Source: Bacillota bacterium (lineage in GTDB: Bacteria > Bacillota_I > Bacilli_A > RFN20 > CAG-288). Taken from it: a DNA stretch of 44,358 nucleotides. The notes below the pieces were generated by a model, which was not told where the DNA came from, did no database searches, and saw nothing but the letters and a program-made list of their open reading frames with translations. The DNA is taken from the NCBI GenBank assembly GCA_023459795.1, contig JAEWSP010000006.1:1-44358 (forward strand). Direction: 5' to 3'. This document shows, piece by piece, positions 23,795 through 31,209 of the stretch; position 1 is the first letter of the stretch; each line of letters opens with the position of its first letter. The translations under genes and the position numbers were made by a program.

Positions 23795-25472
23795 AGTCGT
23801 CGACATCTCCCTGGATCTTCAGCTTGATAGCCTTGGGGTCGATGCGGATACCGCAGACATCCCCCGGGTTGAAGGTATACGGAGTCGAGACGAAGAAATC
23901 TTCCTGCGTTTCGGTACGGAGAAGGATGACGTAATGGTCGCCCTTCCAGACGGAGTTGATGACCGTTCCGTGGTCTTCGCTGTCGGAGACGTTGTCGGAG
24001 ATATAGATATCCTTGAGCGGAACATCGGCGATGACTTCGGCATCCTTGAAGTCGTAGATCTTGTCGACAAGCTTCACGGTGCCGTCTTCCTGGGCAACAG
24101 AGCCGGGAACAAGCTGGGTCAGATCGCATTCGAAAGGATTCTCGTCGATATAGACGTTGTGATCCTTGCCGATATAGGCATCCGGATAGGTGTTGGTGTC
24201 GTTGACGTGCTTCATAAGGTGAAGCCCTTCCGGACGGAGCTGGATATAGATCGGCTGTTTCTCGTCGAGGTCCTTGATGGACTGGGCGGTGACTTCGTTG
24301 TGGCCGATCATGATCGTGTACTGATAATGGATACCCTTGAAGACCTTCTGGGTGATCTTGCCCTGGAGATAGCCGTCCTTGGGTTCCGTGCTGTAGTGGA
24401 CGTCTTCCGGACGGAAGACGACATCGACAGGCTCGTTCAGTCCGAAATCATCCAGGCATTCCCAGACCATACCGAGGAACTTGACCTTCTTCGGGCCGAC
24501 CATAGTGCCGTTGAAGATGTTGGAGGAGCCGATGAAATCCGCAACGAACGGATTCGCCGGTTCGTTGTAGATGGATTCCGGAATCCCCTGCTGCTGGATG
24601 ATGCCGTCGTTCATAACGATGATGGTATCGGACATCGTCAGTGCCTCTTCCTGGTCATGGGTGACATAGATGAAGGTGATGCCAAGGCGCTTATGCATTT
24701 CCTTGAGCTCCAGCTGCATATCCTTCCTCATCTTGAGGTCGAGAGCGCCGAGAGGTTCATCCAGAAGAAGAATCTCCGGTTCGCAGATAATAGCTCTGGC
24801 GATTGCGACACGCTGCTGCTGGCCGCCGGAAAGAGTAGAGATATCCCGGTCCTCGAGTTCATCGAGGTCGACAACGGAAAGAGCCTTGACGACCTTGTCG
24901 TCAATGGTCTTGTCGCTGAGGTGCTTGTACTTATAGAAAGGAACCGGATTCGTCTTGGCTTCTTCAAGCTTCTGATTAAGGAAATCCAGACGATCTTCCT
25001 TAGCCTTCTCGTCCATGATCTTATCCTTGCGGATACGGGCGATCTGGCTCTTATAGTAATGGATATCAGCCTTGTTGATCTTCAGAACCGGATTTCCGCT
25101 GGCATCGAGAACCGGAATCGCAATCTTCTTGTTCCTGAGTCCGAAGGCAACGTTGTCATAGACATCCAGATTCGGAAACAGAGCATAGTGCTGGAACACC
25201 GTATTGATAGGTCTCTTGTAAGGAGGAACAGGAACGATATCTCTTCCATTGAGAAGGATATCTCCAGACGAAGGCGTCTCGAACCCTGCGATCATACGGA
25301 GCGTAGTAGACTTACCGCAACCGGACGGACCAAGGATGGTAACAAACTCCCCTTTCCGGATCTTCAGGTTCATATCGTCGATGACTGTGGTGTTGCCATC
25401 AAAGACCTTCGTCACATGACGGAGTTCGATGATGTACGGAGACTCAATCTCAGTTTCAGCTTCAGGTTTCAT
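23784..25472 (-). CDS. potA: Spermidine/putrescine ABC transporter ATPase PotA, long form
   Basis: ATP-binding subunit driving polyamine import. Walker A GPSGCGKST (48-56), Q-loop Q94, signature LSGGQQQRVAIARA (214-227), Walker B EILLLDEP (233-240), then tandem TOBE-like domains (VDVVFRPEDV; IYIQLRPEGLH) to the end. At 562 residues it is far longer than the ~370 of E. coli PotA. About 70 charged, helical residues are inserted between FGLRNKK (112) and the signature, and the C-terminal part is enlarged. The 559-residue M. genitalium PotA has similar length, which supports a Mollicutes-related host. AAAGGTGG precedes the ATG. Confidence 0.95.
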   Translation of the reverse strand: MKPEAETEIESPYIIELRHVTKVFDGNTTVIDDMNLKIRKGEFVTILGPSGCGKSTTLRMIAGFETPSSGDILLNGRDIVPVPPYKRPINTVFQHYALFPNLDVYDNVAFGLRNKKIAIPVLDASGNPVLKINKADIHYYKSQIARIRKDKIMDEKAKEDRLDFLNQKLEEAKTNPVPFYKYKHLSDKTIDDKVVKALSVVDLDELEDRDISTLSGGQQQRVAIARAIICEPEILLLDEPLGALDLKMRKDMQLELKEMHKRLGITFIYVTHDQEEALTMSDTIIVMNDGIIQQQGIPESIYNEPANPFVADFIGSSNIFNGTMVGPKKVKFLGMVWECLDDFGLNEPVDVVFRPEDVHYSTEPKDGYLQGKITQKVFKGIHYQYTIMIGHNEVTAQSIKDLDEKQPIYIQLRPEGLHLMKHVNDTNTYPDAYIGKDHNVYIDENPFECDLTQLVPGSVAQEDGTVKLVDKIYDFKDAEVIADVPLKDIYISDNVSDSEDHGTVINSVWKGDHYVILLRTETQEDFFVSTPYTFNPGDVCGIRIDPKAIKLKIQGDVDDYVL

Positions 25473-25507
25473 TTCCTAAACCCACCTTTCCCGATTTACA
25501 AGAGAAA

Positions 25508-25536
25508 AATATATTTTATTTGAATCGAAAAAGCAA
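25508..25536 (-). promoter_or_regulatory. Candidate promoter of potABCD
   Basis: TTGCTT (25536-25531), 17 nt, TATATT (25513-25508) on the minus strand. The -35 match is only moderate. The predicted start near 25501 leaves a leader of about 29 nt including AAAGGTGG. Confidence 0.45.
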
Positions 25537-25588
25537 TCTTTTTTTGATTTATTTTGTGCGTCAAAAATCGCGCAAGATTTCTTTTTGG

Positions 25589-25622
25589 GACCCCCAAAAT
25601 TAACATTTTGTTTTTGGGGGTC
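25589..25622. repeat. Inverted repeat in the divergent potA/HAD intergenic region
   Basis: Arms GACCCCCAAAA (25589-25599) and its complement (25612-25622) flank a 12-nt AT-rich spacer. No T-run follows the stem on either strand, so it is not a standard terminator. It lies about 55 nt upstream of the pot promoter, a position suited to a repressor or activator site. The rest of the 359-base gap (25473-25831) is AT-rich with homopolymer runs and contains two divergent promoters. Confidence 0.5.
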
Positions 25623-25793
25623 AAAAAAAACTAGTTTAGTAAGGAACTTAATTTACATTTTTATAGGTTTTAAATCTTTCTTTAATTATAAAGGTTGTTT
25701 CTAATTACGCTTCCATTTTTTGTTTCCATTTTTCTTTCAAAAACTGCATCGAAAACAACTTCTTTTTTCGCTTCCGTTTTTAGGGGGCATTTT

Positions 25794-25823
25794 TTGACCG
25801 TTTTTTTTGCAATATGCTATAGT
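25794..25823 (+). promoter_or_regulatory. Strong promoter giving a near-leaderless HAD mRNA
   Basis: TTGACC (25794-25799), 18 nt, and extended -10 TGCTATAGT (hexamer 25818-25823). Transcription should begin near 25830, two bases before the ATG at 25832. No Shine-Dalgarno sequence is present. Confidence 0.65.
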
Positions 25824-25831
25824 CTTTTCAA

Positions 25832-26512
25832 ATGAAAAATAATGAACTACCTTATCAGGCCTTTGTCTTCGACATGGACGGGACCATCGTCGATACCATC
25901 CTCGATATGAAGGATGCCGTGAACTATGCCTTAGCCAAATTCCATTATCCTTTAAGAACCCGGGAACAGTACATCTCCTATGTCGGAAACGGCTCCGTAA
26001 AACTGGTGCAGAGAGCACTGGGAGAAGGAAACCAGGAACATTTCCAGGAAGTCTTCGACTGCTATTATCAGTATTACCATGAACATTACCTCGACAAGAC
26101 AAAGCCTTACCCCTATCTGAAGGAGACGCTTCAGAAGGTAAAGGATATGGGCATCAAGCTTTTCGTCTATACGAACAAGCCGGAGAAGATCGCCGAGGAG
26201 GTTGCCTCTGCCTGCTTCGGAGAAGGGTTCTTCGACTGCCTTATCGGGATTCCGCTTGGCGGAGTCATCAAACCGGATCCCAAGGCTTTTATCGAGAAGA
26301 CGAAGCCTTTTGGTTTTTCCTATGACCGGGAAGCCTACTTCGGGGATTCCGGAACAGATCTGGAGACTGCCTTCAATATCGGGATTCCGAACCGTTATTC
26401 CGTCACCTGGGGCTACAAGACAAGAGAGTTCCTCTCCTCTTATAAGATCCAGCCGACAGCACTTCTAGGCGATCCTAGAGAGATTCTTCTTGTTGCAGAA
26501 GGGAAGAGATAG
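25832..26512 (+). CDS. HAD-family hydrolase, phosphoglycolate phosphatase-like
   Basis: A 226-residue HAD subfamily IA phosphatase. Motif I is DMDGT (nucleophile D14, acid D16). An alpha-helical cap follows (residues ~22-85), then motif II with the Thr of YTNK, the Lys-containing motif III GVIKPDPKAF, and motif IV FGDSGTD. The arrangement matches Gph-like enzymes, but substrate specificity in this family is broad and cannot be assigned. It is a single gene divergent from potA. A gap of 174 nt with its own promoter separates it from the guanylate kinase-like gene. Confidence 0.88.
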   Translation: MKNNELPYQAFVFDMDGTIVDTILDMKDAVNYALAKFHYPLRTREQYISYVGNGSVKLVQRALGEGNQEHFQEVFDCYYQYYHEHYLDKTKPYPYLKETLQKVKDMGIKLFVYTNKPEKIAEEVASACFGEGFFDCLIGIPLGGVIKPDPKAFIEKTKPFGFSYDREAYFGDSGTDLETAFNIGIPNRYSVTWGYKTREFLSSYKIQPTALLGDPREILLVAEGKR

Positions 26513-26605
26513 TATTCCTTTGGAAGCCTTTCTACCCTTTTCCTGAAAAACAGGGCAGAAAAGAAGCAGATTCCGAAAAAGAATAGTTACTTCTAATAGT
26601 TCTAA

Positions 26606-26634
26606 TTGAAAACTATTTCCCAACTGGTTAGAAT
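26606..26634 (+). promoter_or_regulatory. Promoter of the guanylate kinase-like gene
   Basis: TTGAAA (26606-26611), 17 nt, TAGAAT (26629-26634); both hexamers match sigma-A consensus in five of six positions. Start near 26641 gives a leader of about 46 nt with AGGGGAAAAG before the gene. Confidence 0.7.
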
Positions 26635-26686
26635 TGTAACTATCTCTATCAAAAACGTCAGATTGTAACCAGGGGAAAAGCACCAA

Positions 26687-27265
26687 ATGATTATTCTTAC
26701 GGGACCGTCGGCAAGCGGAAAAACAGCCACCTGCCTTTATCTGCAGAAGCATTACGGAATCAAGAAGGTTATTACCCATACGACCCGTCCGATGCGGGAA
26801 GGGGAGAAGAACGATGTGGACTACCACTTCGTCTCCGTCCCGGAATTCGAGCGTCTCAAGAAGGAGAACTACTTCATCGAGACCGTAACCTTCAACGGCA
26901 ACTTCTACGGAACCAGCCGTCCGGAAGTAAGGATCGATAAGTGCATGGCCGTTGAATTCAACGGCGCCAAGACGTATTCCGCCCTTCATGACCCGAGAAC
27001 CGTCATCTTCTATATGAAGCTGAGCGAGCAGCTGAGACTTGCCCGTATGACGAAGCGCGGAGATGATCCGGAGAAGATCAAGTCGAGACTGCAAAACGAC
27101 CGGGATGCCTTCGAAGTCGACGATACCATTACCCGTATTGTGGATTGCACCGTCGATACCGAGCAGTACGATCTTCCGAAAGCCGCCAAGTATGTCTATG
27201 ACACCTACATCGCAATTCTGAAGAAGCGGGGTATCGAATTCCCGCCGGTAGAAGAAGCCAAGTAA
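26687..27265 (+). CDS. Guanylate kinase-like protein
   Basis: Predicted to phosphorylate GMP (or a related nucleotide) with ATP; 192 residues, close to the family length. P-loop GPSASGKT (6-13); GMP-binding HTTRPMREGEKNDVDYHFV, equivalent to STTRxPRxGE; GNFYGTS; LID region RMTKRGDDPEKIKSRL. The core motif that is usually DIDxQGA reads VEFNGA, so an Asp is replaced, which makes a second, specialised paralogue rather than the housekeeping gmk possible. It is transcribed alone with its own promoter and terminator. AGGGG lies about 13 nt before ATG. Confidence 0.8.
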   Translation: MIILTGPSASGKTATCLYLQKHYGIKKVITHTTRPMREGEKNDVDYHFVSVPEFERLKKENYFIETVTFNGNFYGTSRPEVRIDKCMAVEFNGAKTYSALHDPRTVIFYMKLSEQLRLARMTKRGDDPEKIKSRLQNDRDAFEVDDTITRIVDCTVDTEQYDLPKAAKYVYDTYIAILKKRGIEFPPVEEAK

Positions 27266-27271
27266 AACCAA

Positions 27272-27302
27272 GGGGACAGCGGGCTGACCGCTGTCCCCTT
27301 TT
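27272..27302 (+). terminator. Terminator of the guanylate kinase-like gene
   Basis: Perfect 11-bp stem GGGGACAGCGG/CCGCTGTCCCC with a five-base loop and TTTTCTTT tail. Confidence 0.9.
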
Positions 27303-27380
27303 CTTTGCTTCTTTTTGGGAAAACAACTTCTCGGAAGGAAGAGGATAGGCGGATTCCAGTCCTTTCCGCTGTCTATTGTT

Positions 27381-27410
27381 TTGAGGTAGTTTTATCCGTT
27401 TTTGTATAAA
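27381..27410 (+). promoter_or_regulatory. Possible second promoter upstream of the Y-family polymerase gene
   Basis: TTGAGG (27381-27386), 18 nt, TATAAA (27405-27410) lie in the 322-base gap after the guanylate kinase-like gene. A transcript from here would carry a leader of about 170 nt rich in pyrimidine runs. Apart from this, the terminator at 27272 and the -10 box at 27574 I see nothing in the gap. Confidence 0.3.
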
Positions 27411-27573
27411 TTCCTGCCTTTTTTCCTTGTAAAGAGAAAAGCCCTGAAAGAAAGAAAACAAAGTCCGTTCTTCCCTCCTTCCTCTTTTCTCTTCTTTTCC
27501 GCCCTTTCCCGGTTATGCAAACTCAGAAGAAAAGGTAAGTTGCTTACTCGTTCCGGAATTTTCTTTTTTCCGT

Positions 27574-27579
27574 TATAAA
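27574..27579 (+). promoter_or_regulatory. -10 box directly before the polymerase gene (leaderless)
   Basis: TATAAA ends 8 nt before the ATG at 27588, predicting transcription start near 27586. No good -35 is seen. TTCCGGAA (27551-27558), a short palindrome, lies where a -35 would be and might be an operator, but this motif is also common in the coding DNA here. Confidence 0.4.
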
Positions 27580-27587
27580 TTAAGGCC

Positions 27588-28874
27588 ATGGAAACCAAAA
27601 GCGGAAAACGGCAAGACCGGATCATCCTTTCTATCGACCTGAAGTCCTTCTACGCTTCCGTGGAGTGCATCCTCCAGGGAAGAGATCCTTTCCAGACTCC
27701 GCTGGTCGTTGCCGATGAGTCCCGCGGAGACGGAACGATCGTCCTAGCCGCCTCCCCCTTCATCAAGAAGAAGTACGGAGTAAAGTCCAGATGCCGGCTC
27801 TACGAAGTCCCGAAGGATATCCCAGGCCTTATCATCGCCTGCCCGTCGATGGCTATCTATCTCAAGGTCAGTGCCGAAATAAACGGCATCTACCTCGACT
27901 ACGTAGACAAGAAAGACTTATATGTCTATTCCATCGATGAGTCCTTCCTGGATGTAACCCACTATCTTGGCCGGAACAAGGATACTCCCCGTTCCTATGC
28001 CGAGAAGATCATCCAGGATATCAAGGACAGAACCGGCCTTACGGTTACCGCCGGTATCGGAAAGAACCTCTTCATGGCCAAGGCGGCAATGGATATCGAG
28101 GCCAAGCATAGAGCAGACTGCCTGGCCGAATGGGACTACTCCAGCATCGAAGAGCATCTCTGGCCGGTAACGCCGCTAAGCAAGATGTGGGGAATCGGTG
28201 CAAGGCTGGAGAAGAAGCTGAACGATCTAGGGCTTTATGCGGTAGGGGATATAGCCGTAAGCGATCCTTCCTTCCTGAAGTACCATCTCGGAGTCATCGG
28301 AGAAGAGATCTACAACCATGCCTGGGGATATGACGACGCCCTTCTTTCAGAGCCTTATACCAGCAAGGAGCGTTCTATCTCCGTCGGCCAGGTCCTGTTA
28401 AGGGATTACTGGTACTGCGAGATGCCGATCGTCATTGCGGATATGGCTATCGAGATGTCTACCCGCCTATATAAGGAGAAGTGCCGGGCCATGTCCTTTG
28501 CTCTCTATATCGGCTACAAGGACCACACCGGATTCGGACATAAGTTCTCCTTCACGCTTCCGACGGATGAGGCGGAGAAGATAAGGGAGAAGGCTCTGGA
28601 AGCCTTCCAGGAGTGCTGCAAATCGAAAGACAAGCTTTTCCGGGAAGTCTCCCTTGTCGCCTTCGAGGTGACGAAGAAGGATGCCCCCTATCAAGGCTCC
28701 CTCTTCGAAGACACGGAGAAGGAAGAAAAGGAGGAGAAGCTGAGGAAGCTGGAAGAGACGTGCCTGAAGATAAGGAAGTCGTTTGGCAATGCGAAGGCGA
28801 TGCCGGCATCCGCCCTTACCCTCTCCTCTACTTTCTTCCTAAGGGCCAATGAAATAGGAGGACACCATCGATGA
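27588..28874 (+). CDS. Y-family DNA polymerase, UvrX/YqjW-like
   Basis: Translesion polymerase of 428 residues. Catalytic carboxylates: D17 in SIDLKSFYASVE and D117-E118 in YSIDESFLD. The helix-hairpin-helix region follows (MWGIGARLEKKLNDLGL, ~205-221), then the little-finger domain. The C-terminus carries QGSLF (369-373), resembling the pentapeptide by which polymerases bind the beta clamp, and ends IGGHHR like UvrX proteins. It overlaps the next gene, a YolD-like protein, by ATGA, a pairing typical of Bacillota mutagenesis loci. A LexA box of the Bacillus type was not found. Confidence 0.92.
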   Translation: METKSGKRQDRIILSIDLKSFYASVECILQGRDPFQTPLVVADESRGDGTIVLAASPFIKKKYGVKSRCRLYEVPKDIPGLIIACPSMAIYLKVSAEINGIYLDYVDKKDLYVYSIDESFLDVTHYLGRNKDTPRSYAEKIIQDIKDRTGLTVTAGIGKNLFMAKAAMDIEAKHRADCLAEWDYSSIEEHLWPVTPLSKMWGIGARLEKKLNDLGLYAVGDIAVSDPSFLKYHLGVIGEEIYNHAWGYDDALLSEPYTSKERSISVGQVLLRDYWYCEMPIVIADMAIEMSTRLYKEKCRAMSFALYIGYKDHTGFGHKFSFTLPTDEAEKIREKALEAFQECCKSKDKLFREVSLVAFEVTKKDAPYQGSLFEDTEKEEKEEKLRKLEETCLKIRKSFGNAKAMPASALTLSSTFFLRANEIGGHHR

Positions 28875-29176
28875 GAGGAATGAAGAAGTGGCTGCCGTTC
28901 AAGTCCTTGAACGGACAGGAAGAGGTTCTAAACCAGATGGAGGAGGAACGGCGTGCTGTTTCCCGTCCGATCCTGGGAGAGGACGAGATCGAGGAACTGA
29001 ACCGTTCCCTTCTCTCTTTGGCGCAGGGGGACCGGGTAAGAGTCACCTACTACCGGGACCACAGCATCGAAAAAAGAGAAGGATACTTCGTCCGGGCCTC
29101 TAGGTCCGAAGGAAGGCTTTACATGATCGGTTTCAATCTGCCTTTCGGTTGGCTTTTAGGAATCCAGACGATTTAA
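28871..29176 (+). CDS. YolD-like protein, partner of the Y-family polymerase
   Basis: A 101-residue protein with the YolD-like fold pattern: RPILGEDEIEELNRSLL, then a beta-rich half (GDRVRVTYYRDHSIEKREGYFVRAS ... LYMIGFNLPFGWLLGIQTI). In Bacillus, such proteins are encoded next to UvrX/YqjW-type polymerases and are thought to act with them. AGGAGG lies 9 nt before the ATG and inside the end of the polymerase gene, so co-expression is tight. The mechanism of the family is not established. Confidence 0.8.
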   Translation: MRGMKKWLPFKSLNGQEEVLNQMEEERRAVSRPILGEDEIEELNRSLLSLAQGDRVRVTYYRDHSIEKREGYFVRASRSEGRLYMIGFNLPFGWLLGIQTI

Positions 29177-29325
29177 AAAAAGATACCCCGTAAAAAAGCA
29201 GTCTTCCGGTTAGAGATATAGTGTGAGCAGCAGAACAAGGAAGGAGAAACTTCAAAGACGGGAGGAGATAAGTGGTGCTTCTTATGGTATTTCTATATAT
29301 ATAGATAGCTTTAAGGGACTTTCTC

Positions 29326-29354
29326 TTTACAAAAAGCCCCCAAACCTCTATACT
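29326..29354 (+). promoter_or_regulatory. Promoter of rpsF-ssb-rpsR
   Basis: TTTACA (29326-29331), 17 nt, TATACT (29349-29354). Start near 29361 gives an 86-nt leader. The bases between the YolD-like gene and this promoter (29177-29325) hold no gene I can support; a short palindrome CTATATATATAG is present. Confidence 0.7.
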
Positions 29355-29360
29355 AAACTT

Positions 29361-29446
29361 CGGCTTTTTCTATAGAAAAGCCATATACTTTCTTGCCGTT
29401 CCCTGATGTAGGACCGGCCGAAAGACCATAGGAGGGTATAACAACC
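29361..29446 (+). promoter_or_regulatory. Structured rpsF leader, candidate S6:S18 autoregulatory RNA
   Basis: The first stem is GGCTTTT/AAAAGCC (29362-29368 with 29376-29382). The second is GCCGTTCC/GGACCGGC (29395-29402 with 29411-29418, one mismatch), rich in CCG. AGGAGGG (29430-29436) follows, 10 nt before ATG. Leaders of rpsF operons in many bacteria bind the S6:S18 complex through a conserved CCG element. Position and CCG content fit, but I cannot confirm the consensus fold. Confidence 0.4.
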
Positions 29447-29734
29447 ATGAAGAATTACGAGATTATGTACATTCTTATGCCGAGTCTCGATGCCGAAGGC
29501 ATCAAGGCTGAGAATGCCGCGCTTCAGAAGCTTATCACCGACAACGGCGGTAAGATCACTGGCGTCAACGAGTGGGGTCTCAAGGATCTTGCTTACGAAA
29601 TCAAGAAGCAGACCAAGGGCTACTATGTCGTCCTTGAGCTGACTGCTGAGCCGAAGGCTATCGAAGTCTTCGACAAGACAGTTCTTCTCGATCAGAAGGT
29701 TGTCCGTTTCCTTGTCACTGTTGCTCACAAGTAA
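29447..29734 (+). CDS. rpsF: 30S ribosomal protein S6
   Basis: A 95-residue protein of the 30S platform that pairs with S18. The start MKNYEIMYILMPSLD and the LAYEIKKQTKGYYVVLELTAEPKAI segment are typical S6. First gene of the conserved rpsF-ssb-rpsR operon with AGGAGGG before ATG. Confidence 0.97.
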   Translation: MKNYEIMYILMPSLDAEGIKAENAALQKLITDNGGKITGVNEWGLKDLAYEIKKQTKGYYVVLELTAEPKAIEVFDKTVLLDQKVVRFLVTVAHK

Positions 29735-29758
29735 AAACAGTAAAAGGAGCAAAAAAGA

Positions 29759-30211
29759 ATGGCTGCGTTGAATCGAGTTGTATTAGTAGGAAGAATCGTC
29801 AGGGATCCGGAACTCAAGAGAACAAACTCTGGGACTTCCGTTACTTCCTTTACGGTTGCGGTCGACAACATGACAAAGAACGGAGGCGAGAAATCTGCTT
29901 CCTTCATTCCTTGCACCTGCTGGAACAAAACGGCGGAGAACGTCGCGAAGTACTGCAGCAAGGGAAGCCTTGTCGGGGTCGACGGCCGTCTGAACCAGAG
30001 AAGCTATCAGGATCGGAACAATCAGAAGCGATCGGTCGTTGAGGTCGTCGCGGAGAATGTCGAGTTCCTGGAGCGTAAGGGTTCAACCCCTGATAGTGCC
30101 GCTTCGGGCAATCCAGCTACTCCGTCGAGCAGTAACAATAATAATGACAGCGCCAATGCTTCTGCCACCCAGCAGGGAATCGACAGTGCAGATGACGATC
30201 TGCCGTTCTAG
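29759..30211 (+). CDS. ssb: Single-stranded DNA-binding protein
   Basis: A 150-residue SSB. The OB fold starts LNRVVLVGRIVRDPELKRT; SFIPCTCWNKTAENVAKYCSKGSLVGVDGRL follows. A low-complexity Ser/Asn linker (about 105-138) leads to the acidic tip DSADDDLPF, the standard site for partner proteins. It lies between rpsF and rpsR, the usual Bacillota arrangement. Confidence 0.97.
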   Translation: MAALNRVVLVGRIVRDPELKRTNSGTSVTSFTVAVDNMTKNGGEKSASFIPCTCWNKTAENVAKYCSKGSLVGVDGRLNQRSYQDRNNQKRSVVEVVAENVEFLERKGSTPDSAASGNPATPSSSNNNNDSANASATQQGIDSADDDLPF

Positions 30212-30226
30212 AAAGGACATATTACA

Positions 30227-30451
30227 ATGTTTCGTAGAATGAGACCTCGGAAGAAGGTTTGCTACTTCAAGAAGAACCACATCAAGTACATCGATTATAA
30301 GGATGTCGAATTACTCCGTAAGTACATCTCGCCGAGTGGCAAGATCACTCCGCGCAGAATCACTGGCACCTCTGCCAAGTATCAGAGAATGCTGGCCATC
30401 GCGATCGAGAGAGCCCGTTTCATGGCTCTTCTTCCGTTCGTTGCTGACTAA
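30227..30451 (+). CDS. rpsR: 30S ribosomal protein S18
   Basis: A 74-residue S18 with RPRKKVCYFKKNHIKYIDYKD, LLRKYISPSGKITPRRITGT and the basic end AIAIERARFMALLPF. AAAGGA lies 9 nt before ATG. A single Cys remains near the N-terminus, so it is probably a zinc-independent form. Confidence 0.97.
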   Translation: MFRRMRPRKKVCYFKKNHIKYIDYKDVELLRKYISPSGKITPRRITGTSAKYQRMLAIAIERARFMALLPFVAD

Positions 30452-30469
30452 TCCGCAAGATTGCATCAT

Positions 30470-30504
30470 AAAAGCCCTTGGCAATACATCAGCCGAGGGC
30501 TTTT
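30470..30504. terminator. Bidirectional terminator after rpsR
   Basis: Stem AAAAGCCCT/AGGGCTTTT with further CC/GG pairing inside serves rpsR on the plus strand and the CAT-like gene on the minus strand. Confidence 0.8.
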
Positions 30505-30519
30505 CTTATGTCTTGCTGT

Positions 30520-31209
30520 CTACTTCAGGACCTCTTCCGGGTGAAGAGCAAGCGACTGGATCTTCTGGAACACGGAAGCAAGCGGGAACCCGTCTACAAG
30601 CGCGTGGCTAAGCGTTATATTGAGAGTCACATGCATCTTCCCGGCCTGGTCTGTCCGGATCCTGTCCCAGAGGATCCTAGGAACGGAGATGGAATCCTTG
30701 TCCCCGGAGGGGATCGGATGCTTTATCCCGAGGATAGAAAGAGTAGGGAGGCAGGAAGCAAATACGACGTTAGGAAGAGCATTGATCGGATACCGGTCAA
30801 GGTCGTCCGAGGCAGGAAGCAGGCTTGCTTCCTTCGTCGTCGCCCTCTCCCTCTTATAGAACTCCTTGTAGGAGAAGCTCATCGGAAAGGAAGCATTCCG
30901 GTAGACGCTGTCTTTTCCCATAACGGTGTAGGTCGGATGGATCACGTCATAGAGGTAGACATGGCCTTTTAAGGACCGCATCCTCGTCTCCTTGACGGAG
31001 TTGATGCCAAGCATCACCAGAAAGAAGAATCCGGAAAAGAAGGATTCCTTCCGCTTCTTAAGAAGCAGGACCAGGTTCGTTACATCGATATCGACATCAA
31101 ACCCGTAGCTCGGGTCTTCGAACTTGGAGAAGTAGAAATACTGGCTTCTCTTCGGATAGGTGGATAGATCGATCTCTTCTCCGCAAGAAAGGTTATTTCC
31201 TGTTTCCAT
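30520..31209 (-). CDS. CAT-like (chloramphenicol acetyltransferase fold) acyltransferase
   Basis: A 229-residue member of the type A chloramphenicol acetyltransferase family. Visible: KRSQYFYFSKFEDPSYGFDVDIDVT near the N-terminus, and the active-site region LSHALVDGFPLASVFQKIQ, where the His and the Asp-Gly of HHxxxDG are kept although the first His is Ser. Acetyl-CoA-dependent acetyl transfer is expected, but the substrate may not be chloramphenicol because many homologues are not resistance enzymes. The ATG lies inside the end of trkH (17-nt overlap, AGGA before it), so it is the last gene of a potassium-uptake operon, an odd neighbour. Confidence 0.75.
   Translation of the reverse strand: METGNNLSCGEEIDLSTYPKRSQYFYFSKFEDPSYGFDVDIDVTNLVLLLKKRKESFFSGFFFLVMLGINSVKETRMRSLKGHVYLYDVIHPTYTVMGKDSVYRNASFPMSFSYKEFYKRERATTKEASLLPASDDLDRYPINALPNVVFASCLPTLSILGIKHPIPSGDKDSISVPRILWDRIRTDQAGKMHVTLNITLSHALVDGFPLASVFQKIQSLALHPEEVLK

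Noticed and set aside
23934..25523. Long plus-strand open frame antisense to potA
   Set aside because: PotA on the minus strand has all ABC motifs. The antisense translation has no recognisable features and arises from codon bias.
26513..26605. Small gene or RNA between HAD and guanylate kinase-like genes
   Set aside because: Only short AATAGTT repeats and no open frame or stable hairpin are visible; the sequence is adequately explained as promoter upstream region.
27480..27587. LexA (SOS) box before the Y-family polymerase gene
   Set aside because: No CGAAC-N4-GTTCG-like site is present; the TTCCGGAA palindrome differs from the Bacillus consensus.
30520..31209. Mobile antibiotic-resistance gene
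   Set aside because: There is no transposon, integrase or inverted repeat nearby. The gene is coupled to trkH and its base composition matches neighbours, so it appears native and its substrate is open.
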